Source: Paenibacillus sp. Soil750 | Lineage (GTDB): Bacteria > Bacillota > Bacilli > Paenibacillales > NBRC-103111 | Length of the DNA: 64,000 nt | Direction of reading: 5' to 3' | Assembly (NCBI RefSeq): GCF_001428045.1 | Contig: NZ_LMSD01000042.1 | Coordinates: forward strand, 149,891-213,890 | Part shown: positions 14,985 to 23,329 of the stretch, one piece after another | Layout: every line of letters starts with the position of its first letter | Numbering within the stretch: position 1 is the stretch's first letter | The notes under the pieces: model-generated | The model's database searches: none | What the model saw: only the letters and a program-made list of their open reading frames with translations | What the model was told of the DNA's origin: nothing | Position numbers and translations under genes: made by a program

Positions 14985-15106
14985 GGGACAATAACTGATT
15001 CTGCCTAATAACTGATCTATTACACTTCCTTTATCTGAAAATAAGACAATAAGTCAGTTGAATACCATGATAGTCTATTGATCCGTCCATAGGAGTCTCC
15101 TATACT
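14985..15106. promoter_or_regulatory. Divergent GH43 promoter region with palindrome
   Basis: For the plus-strand gene TTGATC (15078-15083), a 17-base spacer and TATACT (15101-15106) form a good sigma-A promoter. A perfect 15-bp palindrome ATAGGAGTCTCCTAT (15089-15103) overlaps its -10, as a repressor operator would. AATAACTGAT occurs twice (14990-14999, 15007-15016) with a related AATAAGTCAG near 15048. Confidence 0.5.
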
Positions 15107-15161
15107 TTGACTATGATCACTAATATTCAGCGATCACTTTCGCAGGTAAGGAGTGTTTCAC

Positions 15162-16976
15162 GTGTCATTGTTGAATCAAGCCTATACGGGCTATCTTTTA
15201 GTACATTTTATCGGGGAAAAGCCAGACGGTGAACAAGTCTATTTCTCCTATAGCGAGGACGGTTTACATTGGAAGGACCTTAACGCCGGTCAGCCAGTAC
15301 TATGTTCCGAGTTGGGGGAAAAAGGCGTGCGGGATCCCTTTATCGTACGGTCACCCAAGGAGAACAAATTTTATCTGATCGCCACGGATCTCCGTATTGC
15401 AAGTGGAAAAGGATGGCATACAGCTGTTAATGCCGGAAGTCGCGACATTATCGTATGGGAATCGACCGACTTGGTGCATTGGTCCTCCCCTTGGTCCGTT
15501 ACGGTTGGTGTGCCTGATGCTGGCTGTGTTTGGGCACCAGAATCCATTTATGACGAAGTCTCCGGCAATTTCCTTGTATTTTGGGCCTCAGCCACGCAGG
15601 AACCGCATGAAGAAGAACGGAAACAAAAGATCTACTGTGCAAGAACCAAAGATTTCCGCAGTTTCACAGAGGCTGAAACGTACATTGAGCGGGATAACCA
15701 TATCATCGATACGACATTGATCGCGCATAACGGATACTATTACCGTTATTCCAAAGATGAAACGACCAAAAATATTCGAGTCGAAAAAGGCACATCGTTA
15801 GAAAGAGACGCTTTCACCCCACTGATTGCCCCGGCATTAGAAGCCTTGTTAGGCGTGGAAGGTCCTCAAATCTATAAGTTTAACGACCGAGAAGAATGGT
15901 GCCTCATCGTGGACCGCTTCGCAGAAGGAAAAGGTTACCTCCCGCTTCTCACCTCAGATCTGGAAAGCGGTAAGTTTCGAGTTCTGGAGGATGGCGAGTT
16001 CGACTTGGGAATATCCAAGAAACGTCATGGCGGCGTCTTACCGATTACTTTTGAAGAGAGTTGCCGTCTACTCGCGGCATTCGGCGACGGCCATCAGGTG
16101 CTGCCCGGACAATTTGCCGACCCGGATCTTGTGAAATTCGGTGATCGTTATTACCTCTATCCTACCACCGATGGCTTTGATGGCTGGTCTGGCACGCAAT
16201 TTCGCGCTTTTTCCTCGGATGACTTAAAGATTTGGCGGGATGAGGGAATCATTTTGGATCTTGCTACGGAGGATGTCCCATGGACCGTCGATTCCGCGTG
16301 GGCGCCTGCGATTGCTTTCAGGAATGACAACTATTATTACTACTTCTGCGGCAAAACGAAAAGCGGAAGCCACGCAATCGGCGTTGCGGTTGCAAAGACA
16401 CCTGTGGGCCCATTTCGCGCACAACCTGAGCCTCTTATCTCGATGGAGCAAATGAAGCGTTTGGGGATTCCCATGAGCCTGACCATTGATCCATCCATTT
16501 ATGTAGAGGACGACGGCACCGCTTACTTGTTGTTCGGAAATGGGAACCCTACGATCGTACGCCTCAGCGACGATATGATTAGCGTAGCGGAGGATACGAT
16601 GAGAAATGTGGACGGCCTACACGACTTCGGAGAGGCTGTGACCGTGCTCAAACGAGGAGGGGTGTATCATTTCACATGGTCATGTGACGATACTGGCAGC
16701 GAAGACTATCACGTCAACTATGGCACCGCTGAGCAGTTGTACGGTCCAGTCACTTTCCATTACCCCGTTCTAGTCAAAAATAAAGAAAAAGATATGCTCG
16801 GTACTGCTCATCATTCCATACTCCAAGAGCCCGGCACGGATCAATATTGGATTGCCTATCACAGGTTTGTCACTCCGACGACCCGGTTTAAGCAAGGCAA
16901 AGGCTTTCATCGGGAAACTTGCATAGATTTGCTCACATTTGGGGAAGACGGTTTTATGCAACCTGTGCAGCTGTAG
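15162..16976 (+). CDS. Protein with two glycoside hydrolase 43-like propellers
   Basis: A 604-residue protein with two GH43-type propellers. The first (about 1-300) has VRDPFIVRSPKENKFYLIAT and VWAPESIYDE. The second (about 315-600) begins with FADPDLVKFGDRYYLYPTTD and continues with VDSAWAPAIAFRNDNYYYYF, SLTIDPSIYVEDDGTAYLLF and DFGEAVTVLKRGGVYHF. The second carries a full set of GH43 acidic positions; the first has a divergent start and may be partly non-catalytic. No signal peptide. GTG 15162 has AAGGAG at eight bases. Probably releases arabinose or xylose from imported oligosaccharides. Confidence 0.88.
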   Translation: MSLLNQAYTGYLLVHFIGEKPDGEQVYFSYSEDGLHWKDLNAGQPVLCSELGEKGVRDPFIVRSPKENKFYLIATDLRIASGKGWHTAVNAGSRDIIVWESTDLVHWSSPWSVTVGVPDAGCVWAPESIYDEVSGNFLVFWASATQEPHEEERKQKIYCARTKDFRSFTEAETYIERDNHIIDTTLIAHNGYYYRYSKDETTKNIRVEKGTSLERDAFTPLIAPALEALLGVEGPQIYKFNDREEWCLIVDRFAEGKGYLPLLTSDLESGKFRVLEDGEFDLGISKKRHGGVLPITFEESCRLLAAFGDGHQVLPGQFADPDLVKFGDRYYLYPTTDGFDGWSGTQFRAFSSDDLKIWRDEGIILDLATEDVPWTVDSAWAPAIAFRNDNYYYYFCGKTKSGSHAIGVAVAKTPVGPFRAQPEPLISMEQMKRLGIPMSLTIDPSIYVEDDGTAYLLFGNGNPTIVRLSDDMISVAEDTMRNVDGLHDFGEAVTVLKRGGVYHFTWSCDDTGSEDYHVNYGTAEQLYGPVTFHYPVLVKNKEKDMLGTAHHSILQEPGTDQYWIAYHRFVTPTTRFKQGKGFHRETCIDLLTFGEDGFMQPVQL

Positions 16977-16984
16977 AAACAACG

Positions 16985-17030
16985 AATCGCCGATCAACAC
17001 CTTGTATCAAAGGGGTGTTGATCGGCGATT
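16985..17030. terminator. Strong terminator hairpin between convergent genes
   Basis: A perfect 17-bp stem, AATCGCCGATCAACACC with its complement (16985-17001/17014-17030), loop 12 bases, just after the GH43 stop and before the PhyH stop. Only a short T/A run follows on each side. Confidence 0.7.
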
Positions 17031-17073
17031 TGTCATTCTTAATGCTCACTAAGTGAGCAAGCGATCTCTTTAT

Positions 17074-17916
17074 TTATTTGCGGCTATATAACAACGGATT
17101 CAGCTCAGAAGCAGCTAGCTCCCCCGGCTGCAAGCCAGGAAACCACCTTTTCAAATCACTTTCACGCGCTTTACTATCCGGTTCAGCAATTCGCAAGCCA
17201 TCTGCATAATAAATAACCGTCATGACTTTACGCATCGTATCCGTCGGATTGCCTGGCGCGCTATGCAGCGTCCATCCAGCATGGAACGTTGCATCTCCTG
17301 CAGCCATCGCACCGTGAGATTTGGTTTCGAACCCTTTCCCCTCGATATAGCTTGCCAGCGTACGATGGGATTCATCGGAAATAACCATCTTATTAATGTA
17401 GCCCATGAGATGGGATTGTGATGCGAAAGTCATCGAACCCACTGCTTCAGAAATAGGTACAAGCGGCATCCACATCGTAATCGTCTTATCTGTATCCAGC
17501 GGCCAATAAATTTGATCTTGATGCCAAGCGGTATGACCGCCGTGCGGTTCCTTATACAAAGCCTGATCATGATACATACGAACACCATCAACGCCCATTA
17601 AGTCAGCGGCAATTTTGGCAAAACGCTTAGCAAACACGAAACGTTGAATCGCTTCACTTTGTTCCCATAAATTCGAAATTTGGATAAATGCCTTCCCATA
17701 CGTATCACGTTGATCCAGCGGTTTGTCTTGGTTGTTCAACGTTTTCACTAAGTCGGAGATAATCGGTTCATAAATATTGATCTCGGCTTCGCTCGCTACT
17801 CCGCGAAGAACGATATGGCCATCTCGCTGATAGCTTTCCTGCTGCTCTTGCGACAACGCGTAACTGTCTTCTAAAACTGGCAATGCGTTGACTTGATTCG
17901 TCTCTAGATTACTCAT
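17074..17916 (-). CDS. Phytanoyl-CoA dioxygenase (PhyH) family protein
   Basis: A 280-residue Fe(II)/2-oxoglutarate dioxygenase. The metal-binding facial triad is visible: HxD in TAWHQDQIYWP (about 138-141) and the distal His in GWTLHSAPGN, with an Arg (DTMRKVM) placed to bind 2-oxoglutarate. The bacterial family acts on diverse small molecules; the substrate here is unknown. ATG 17916 is preceded by AGAGGTG. Divergent from an AraC regulator that probably controls it. Confidence 0.88.
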   Translation of the reverse strand: MSNLETNQVNALPVLEDSYALSQEQQESYQRDGHIVLRGVASEAEINIYEPIISDLVKTLNNQDKPLDQRDTYGKAFIQISNLWEQSEAIQRFVFAKRFAKIAADLMGVDGVRMYHDQALYKEPHGGHTAWHQDQIYWPLDTDKTITMWMPLVPISEAVGSMTFASQSHLMGYINKMVISDESHRTLASYIEGKGFETKSHGAMAAGDATFHAGWTLHSAPGNPTDTMRKVMTVIYYADGLRIAEPDSKARESDLKRWFPGLQPGELAASELNPLLYSRK

Positions 17917-17978
17917 ACGCTATGCACCTCTATTTGTCTATTTATAGCTTTATTATAGGACCCAACTGCTTTATAATC

Positions 17979-18008
17979 TTTGTCAAACAGGGTTATTGAT
18001 TTGTCAAA
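17979..18008. promoter_or_regulatory. Direct repeat, candidate AraC operator
   Basis: TTTGTCAAA occurs at 17979-17987 and 18000-18008, exactly 21 bp (two helical turns) apart, between the divergent PhyH and AraC genes. This is the geometry expected of an AraC-type half-site pair. Confidence 0.5.
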
Positions 18009-18089
18009 AACAACTGGATTAGACCTATCACTTATACTACAATAAAAAGTGGTTGTGTAAATGCCGGCAACAGAAAGAGAGGCCCAGCC

Positions 18090-18968
18090 ATGCTACAAGA
18101 ATTGTTGAAATCCCCTCCGATTGTCCCTTACATCAGAGAATGTGACTTTGCCGTTCGCAAACCTTGGAATTACCCAGAGCGAAGACTCCTCGACTATTTA
18201 TTGGTATACATCCAGGAAGGTACATGCTGTTTCTGGGTCGATCAGCAGAAGTACATATTCAATCCAGGTCAATTCTGTCTCGTCCAACCAGGCAGCCTGC
18301 TTTCGTTAGAGGGACTAACGAGCACGGTCACACCTTTTCTCCACTTTGACATCGCCTATAACCACGAAAGAGAAGATAGCTTTCCCACACGACCAGGACA
18401 AATTGACCTATCTGCCTATAGCCATCTGATGCAACCAACTCTTCAAGAACTATTCAATATTCGAGTTCCCGTACACGTCCAACCACAAGATCCCCTTCTG
18501 CTCAAAGAAAAACTGCTACAAACCATTGAGCTTGTCCATTTGCCTAATCCGCTTAACCAACTAAGAGCTCAGCAAATTATGCTAGAAATCATCCTAACTC
18601 TATTAGAATCGTATCAACGCGAGGTTCTTTCACCTACGCCATCCCTAAACTGGATCACCTCCTATTTCTCAAATCACTTGAGTGATCCCCTTTCAGTTCA
18701 GGATATGGCGGATCGCGCCAATTTATCTGTTTCTAGGTTTAGTTTCCTCTTCAAGCAACGTTACGGCACTTCTCCTCATCAATACTTACTGCAGATGCGC
18801 ATTCACCATGCCAAGGAATTACTTATCAATACAGAGCTCAGTCTTGAATCCATCTCCGAATATTGTGGCTTTGCTGATTTGCATCATTTTTCTAAAATAT
18901 TCAAACAACGCACTGGCGCGTCACCTGGTGAGCATCGAAAATCAAGAAAAAATCCCTCCAACCGATAA
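18090..18968 (+). CDS. AraC-family transcriptional regulator
   Basis: A 292-residue regulator. The N-terminal AraC_binding cupin domain includes LLVYIQEGTCCFWVDQQKYIFNPGQFCLV (about 33-61). The C-terminal double helix-turn-helix has LSVQDMADRANLSVSRFSFL and LESISEYCGFADLHHFSKIF followed by TGASPGEHRK. ATG 18090 is preceded by AGAGAGG. Divergent from the PhyH gene and convergent with the dehydrogenase at 19034; probably a local regulator of the PhyH/dehydrogenase pathway (inference). Confidence 0.9.
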   Translation: MLQELLKSPPIVPYIRECDFAVRKPWNYPERRLLDYLLVYIQEGTCCFWVDQQKYIFNPGQFCLVQPGSLLSLEGLTSTVTPFLHFDIAYNHEREDSFPTRPGQIDLSAYSHLMQPTLQELFNIRVPVHVQPQDPLLLKEKLLQTIELVHLPNPLNQLRAQQIMLEIILTLLESYQREVLSPTPSLNWITSYFSNHLSDPLSVQDMADRANLSVSRFSFLFKQRYGTSPHQYLLQMRIHHAKELLINTELSLESISEYCGFADLHHFSKIFKQRTGASPGEHRKSRKNPSNR

Positions 18969-18992
18969 TCGCTATCGGAAGAAGGGATTTTT
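18947..18992. terminator. Bidirectional terminator after the AraC gene
   Basis: AAAAATCCCT and AGGGATTTTT form the outer stem and CCGATA/TATCGG an inner stem; the AraC stop codon lies within it. A/T tails on both sides suit termination from both convergent genes. Confidence 0.7.
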
Positions 18993-19033
18993 CATGTCAT
19001 TAACTATTTCCCAGGAAATAGGATTTTATAGTC

Positions 19034-20116
19034 CTAATCGAAGTAAACAGCTTTACCTGTTTTCGCAGACTCATAAATGGCTTCCAAAATCTCGGATACC
19101 ACACAAGCTTGCTCTGGCGTAACAACTGGTTCAGTATCGTTCTCTATCGCTTGAATCCACAATCTCATCTCTAGATCTGAGGCAACTTCTGCTTTTCCAT
19201 CATAAAAAGCAACTCCGCCCGCTTGCAATTCCACTTCTGTCGTGAACAAGCGACTGTGCTTCTCGCCATTAATGCGAAGGCCGCCTTTCATATCAGCGCC
19301 GCCTTCCGTTCCGGAAAGTGTACATTTCGCTTCATCAACCTCAAGCGTATTCAATGCCCAGCTCGATTCAAGAATAATCGTGGCACCATTTTTCATCGTA
19401 ATCATGCCAAATGCGGAATCTTCCACGGTGAACTTAGCTGGATCCCAAGGTCCCCAAGCATTTGCCGCGTTCTCACGCTGGGATAGCTTGTGATACGAAG
19501 TTCCCAAAACAACCGCTGGCTCATAGTTGTTCATCATCCACAACGTCAAATCCAAAGCATGCGTACCGATATCGATCAACGGGCCTCCACCTTGTTTCTC
19601 TTCATCGAGGAATACACCCCATGTAGGTACAGCGCGGCGACGAATTGCATGGGCCTTAGCAAAATAAATGTCACCAAGCTCACCTTCGGAACAAAGCTTA
19701 TGTAAATGTTGACTATCGCCACGGAAGCGATTGTTGTAGCCAACGGTAAGCTTTTTGCCAGTACGTTTAGCTGCTTCCACCATACGTCTTGCGTCAGCTG
19801 CTGTTTTCGCCATAGGTTTCTCTGACATCACGTGCTTGCCTGCTTCCAAAGCAGCAATCGTAATTTCCGCGTGGGAATCATTCGGCGTACACACATGTAC
19901 GATATCGATGGAGCTGTCTTTCAACACCTCACGATAATCTTCATAAACGCGAGCTTCTCCCTTGCCAAACTTCGCAGCAGCTTCCTGCGCTTTCTCCGAA
20001 ATGATATCACAAAATGCTACCATTTCTACATTGTCCAATTTGCTTAGACTAGGCATGTGTTTGCCATTGGCAATCCCTCCACACCCAATAATCGCGATCC
20101 GATACGTCGTTGACAT
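19034..20116 (-). CDS. Gfo/Idh/MocA family dehydrogenase
   Basis: A 360-residue NAD(P)-dependent dehydrogenase. The Rossmann motif is IAIIGCGGIANGKHM, the catalytic EKP is in VMSEKPMAKT (about 97-106), and GGGPLIDIGTHALDLTLWMM is the conserved C-domain helix with the active-site His. It acts on a sugar, inositol or a related polyol; the exact substrate is unknown. ATG 20116 has AGAGGAGG upstream. It lies in the same small block as the PhyH and GH43 genes, which suggests sugar or polyol catabolism. Confidence 0.9.
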   Translation of the reverse strand: MSTTYRIAIIGCGGIANGKHMPSLSKLDNVEMVAFCDIISEKAQEAAAKFGKGEARVYEDYREVLKDSSIDIVHVCTPNDSHAEITIAALEAGKHVMSEKPMAKTAADARRMVEAAKRTGKKLTVGYNNRFRGDSQHLHKLCSEGELGDIYFAKAHAIRRRAVPTWGVFLDEEKQGGGPLIDIGTHALDLTLWMMNNYEPAVVLGTSYHKLSQRENAANAWGPWDPAKFTVEDSAFGMITMKNGATIILESSWALNTLEVDEAKCTLSGTEGGADMKGGLRINGEKHSRLFTTEVELQAGGVAFYDGKAEVASDLEMRLWIQAIENDTEPVVTPEQACVVSEILEAIYESAKTGKAVYFD

Positions 20117-20526
20117 GATGTTCCTCCTCTATAATGATCCTGCAAATTCTTATAATGACAGTACTCATATGTATATATTAATTATACCCAATACCCCCGT
20201 TAATAAAATTCCCGATTTTGCGAATATTGTATGCAATTGTGTTATCTCATTACATAGAACACGATATCCCACCCACGCACAGCACTTAACTGGAAAAAAT
20301 ACAGCTATTTCGAAGAGAAATCCCGGAAAAAGCGATTTAGATGGAAAATATGTAGGTAAATCTCGACATTTTGTTCATATCAGCATCATCAGCCAAAATT
20401 AACTGCATGAAATCCATTTATTCCTCATTTCAGACGGAGTCATCAAAAATTAACTGTATAAAATCCATCTACTCGCTTTAGATGGCGTGACTTGGCGTAC
20501 TCCTATCCCTCCCTGAACAGAAAAAA
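20117..20526. other. Gene-free stretch with dispersed repeat copies
   Basis: No gene. It contains two direct copies of a dispersed intergenic repeat (20395-20423 and 20446-20474, period 51) with core AACTGTATAAAATCCATC. The same family recurs at 26860-26996. Confidence 0.6.
20395..20474 (+). repeat. Dispersed repeat, two copies
   Basis: AAAATTAACTGCATGAAATC and AAAATTAACTGTATAAAATC, each continuing CCAT-TTATTC or CCAT-CTACTC, start at 20395 and 20446. Confidence 0.7.
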
Positions 20527-20558
20527 AGCACGGCCACTGACTAATCAGCATCCATGCT
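20521..20558 (-). terminator. Terminator of phoP
   Basis: AGCACGG/CCATGCT (20527-20533/20552-20558, one wobble pair) followed by seven T on the minus strand, immediately after the phoP stop. Confidence 0.6.
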
Positions 20559-20560
20559 AC

Positions 20561-21277
20561 TTACTTTTTAATCATCGTGGCTACAAGCTTGTACCCCACG
20601 CCGCGTATTGAATCAATCTGAACCGACTGCTGATTCATTTCCAACTTTTTGCGCAGAGAGCTCACATGCACATCAACCGTACGCTGGCCCCCAATATAGT
20701 CGAAGCCCCACACGATATTCATAAGATCATCTCGTGTAACAACGACGCCTGGTCGCTGAACCAGATATAACAGAACCTCAAACTCTTTAGGACGCAACGG
20801 AATCGACTCACCATTGAGCACAACTTCATATTTCTCTGGATAAATACGAAGCTCACCAGCCTGAATCACTTTCTCATTTGATTTGGCTATATCTGCAGCC
20901 GCTTCATCCGATTGTGTACGCCGCAAGACAGCAGCCACACGCGCAAGCAGCTCGGCCACCCCAAATGGCTTCGTGATATAATCATCCGCCCCATGCTTCA
21001 AGCCCTGTACAACTTCATCTTCTGCGTTGCGAGCCGTCAGGATAATGACAGGCGTTCGATTTCCTTTCTGCCTAAGCTTCGCCAACACTTCAAAGCCACT
21101 AAGACCTGGCAGCATAATATCCAAAATAATCAAATCATACGACTGCTGAAGCGCCTCCTGCAGGCCATCTCCACCATGATCAATGACCTTCGTATCATAG
21201 GCTTCCTGCGAAAGATTATAAGATAACAACCGAGCCAATGTCGGCTCATCTTCAATTACTAATATCTTTTGTGCCAT
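20561..21277 (-). CDS. phoP: PhoP-like OmpR-family response regulator
   Basis: A 238-residue response regulator. The receiver domain has the acidic pocket EDEP, the phospho-acceptor Asp in LIILDIMLPG (about 52), the conserved Thr in ILTARN and Lys in YITKPFG. The C-terminal winged helix has RPKEFEVLLYLVQRPG and GYKLVATMIKK. It is close in pattern to PhoP, the phosphate-starvation regulator. It lies 120 bases downstream of the histidine kinase on the same strand, with its own Pho box-like promoter in between. That order is the reverse of B. subtilis phoP-phoR. Confidence 0.88.
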   Translation of the reverse strand: MAQKILVIEDEPTLARLLSYNLSQEAYDTKVIDHGGDGLQEALQQSYDLIILDIMLPGLSGFEVLAKLRQKGNRTPVIILTARNAEDEVVQGLKHGADDYITKPFGVAELLARVAAVLRRTQSDEAAADIAKSNEKVIQAGELRIYPEKYEVVLNGESIPLRPKEFEVLLYLVQRPGVVVTRDDLMNIVWGFDYIGGQRTVDVHVSSLRKKLEMNQQSVQIDSIRGVGYKLVATMIKK

Positions 21278-21334
21278 GGGATCCCCCGCATTTACAGTTT
21301 ATTAACAATGCACAACTTGAGTGTATCACACAAA

Positions 21335-21373
21335 TGTAAAGGCATTGTAAAGCCTTCGTCATCGCGGTGTAAA
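21335..21373 (-). promoter_or_regulatory. Pho box-like repeats upstream of phoP
   Basis: On the minus strand TTTACA occurs at 21373-21368, 21351-21346 and 21340-21335. Starts are 22 and 11 bases apart, so three of four positions of an 11-bp repeat are filled. This matches the TT(A/T/C)ACA-N5 arrangement bound by PhoP in Bacillus and implies autoregulation of phoP. Confidence 0.6.
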
Positions 21374-21397
21374 TCCGCAACTTATTATCGGCCTATT

Positions 21398-23194
21398 TTA
21401 ATGAATCACAGGCAATTCAATAATAAATTTCGTACCTACGCCAACTTCACTCTCAACGCGAATCGTGCCTTTATGCATTTCCACTAAATGCTTAACGATG
21501 GACAACCCTAGACCTGTACCGCCTGAGCTTCGGGATCGCGCTTTATCCACCCGATAAAACCGTTCAAAAATACGCGGCAAATCCTTCTTCGGAATTCCCA
21601 TCCCCGTATCCGAGACAATGATGCGCAGTCGCTCATAATCCCCGTCAGCATTGGTCTCCAGAGGTTCTACACGAAGCCTGACTTTCCCGCCATCTTGCGT
21701 ATAGGCAATGCCATTGGACAGCAAGTTGATGATAATTTGTCGCAACCGATCCTCGTCCGCTTCAATATACATATCATCCTCAACCGTCATACTGAGCTCA
21801 ATATGCTTCTTCTCGGCTTCTTTTCGCAATACACTAAGTGATCTATCTACAAATTCAGGCAAATAAACAGGAGAGAAATTCATCGGAATTCGCTTCGATT
21901 CAATCTTCGAAAGTTCTAGAATATCCCCAATCAATCGGTTCAACCGCTCACTCTCATCAAAAATGATTTGCAGAAACGATACCGCCGTTTCCTTATCGTT
22001 CAACGCGCCTGCCAGCAGCGTCTCCGCAAAGCCCTTTACTGCCGCAATCGGCGTCTTCAGCTCATGGGAAACATTCGCCACGAATTCACTGCGCATTCGC
22101 TCTAACCTGCGAACCGCCGTGATATCGTGCAGGACGATAAGCACGCCTGACCATTCTTCATCTTCATGTGCGATAGGACTCAAATGGATATCCAGGATAC
22201 GCTCAGCTGGGTAGTAGAACATCATCTCGTCTGAAATCGGTTCCTGAAGCTCAATGCATTCTTGAATCATCTTGGTAAAATCATATTGCTGCTTTGCTTC
22301 ATTATATTTCTTCCCTAGTAGCTCTTGGGAAGAGAATCCCAGAATAGCTTCAGCCGAAGGATTGAGCAGCATAATCCGCTCTTCGCGGTCAATCATCATG
22401 ATACCGCTCATCATATTTTCCATGACGCCTTGAAGTCTGCGTTCATTTTCTTGGATGCGCGCCATTTGTCCTTGCAAGCTTTCAGACATACGATTAATAG
22501 CCTGCCCAAGCTGCCCTACCTCATCATTCCGATAAGCAGGGACACGAGATTCATAATTCAAATTCGTGATTTGCTGCGCTACTTTCGTCATCCGCTCGAT
22601 CGGACGTGTAATTCCTTTAGCAATGCGATAACTGACAATACCTGCAATAACAAAGAGGATCGCGAGTCCTGAAATAAGGAAATACCAGAGACTGCGAATG
22701 GATTTATCTACTTGAGCTAAGCTCAACGAAATGCGTAAATACCCCATTGTCACTTTGGCATCATTTTTAACCGGAATAGCGGCGTACAGCATGTTCTCCT
22801 TTAGCGTGTCACTATACCGTGTCGTATAACCAATGCCATCTTTAGCCGCTGCCGCGATTTCCGGTCTTATTAAATGATTGTCCATCTGCTCTGGCAGTTG
22901 GTCGGAGTCACCGAGAACTTTGCCGTCAGCACGTACATACGTCAATCGCTCTGTTGTCGCGTCTTTGAGCCGGTGGGCCTGCGCCGTATAATACTTGATC
23001 AACTCCGCGTCCGTCCCTTGATAATCCCATACACCACTGGAAGCAATGACATGAAGCTCTCGCTCCATATTTTCTTGTAATGAATTCACATGTGAACTCT
23101 CGAGAACCTTTGCCATGAAAATACCGGCAACCAACATCGAGCATCCAATTAATAAGATTAAAATCAGGGTTAACTTTGCACGAAATTTCGTCAT
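21398..23194 (-). CDS. phoR: PhoR-like membrane sensor histidine kinase
   Basis: A 598-residue kinase. A first membrane segment (about 5-27), an extracellular sensor of about 140 residues and a second segment (about 168-190) are followed by HAMP (SYRIAKGITRPIERM), PAS (MENMMSGIMMIDREERIMLL), the phospho-acceptor box with His in FVANVSHELKTPIAAVKGF, and the ATPase motifs NLLSNGIAYT, DTGMGIP and GGTGLGLSIVK. ATG 23194 follows GGAGG at eleven bases; the TTG 23212 lies on that site. It precedes phoP with a 120-base gap instead of following and overlapping it. Confidence 0.85.
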   Translation of the reverse strand: MTKFRAKLTLILILLIGCSMLVAGIFMAKVLESSHVNSLQENMERELHVIASSGVWDYQGTDAELIKYYTAQAHRLKDATTERLTYVRADGKVLGDSDQLPEQMDNHLIRPEIAAAAKDGIGYTTRYSDTLKENMLYAAIPVKNDAKVTMGYLRISLSLAQVDKSIRSLWYFLISGLAILFVIAGIVSYRIAKGITRPIERMTKVAQQITNLNYESRVPAYRNDEVGQLGQAINRMSESLQGQMARIQENERRLQGVMENMMSGIMMIDREERIMLLNPSAEAILGFSSQELLGKKYNEAKQQYDFTKMIQECIELQEPISDEMMFYYPAERILDIHLSPIAHEDEEWSGVLIVLHDITAVRRLERMRSEFVANVSHELKTPIAAVKGFAETLLAGALNDKETAVSFLQIIFDESERLNRLIGDILELSKIESKRIPMNFSPVYLPEFVDRSLSVLRKEAEKKHIELSMTVEDDMYIEADEDRLRQIIINLLSNGIAYTQDGGKVRLRVEPLETNADGDYERLRIIVSDTGMGIPKKDLPRIFERFYRVDKARSRSSGGTGLGLSIVKHLVEMHKGTIRVESEVGVGTKFIIELPVIH

Positions 23195-23247
23195 GGATGC
23201 ATGAACCTCCAACAGGGTTGTGTACCGATGTAGTCTATAACATATAG

Positions 23248-23275
23248 AAAAAGGGCTACTCTAAATAGTAACCCT
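23248..23275 (-). terminator. Terminator after the fumarase gene
   Basis: AGGGCTACT/AGTAACCCT (23252-23260/23267-23275, one wobble pair) with a T run on the minus strand. It separates fumarase from phoR, so phoR is probably transcribed separately. Confidence 0.6.
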
Positions 23276-23329
23276 AATTTCTACAGCTAATCCAGTATTT
23301 TTTTTGTAAAGGTGATCTCGAGCCATTTA

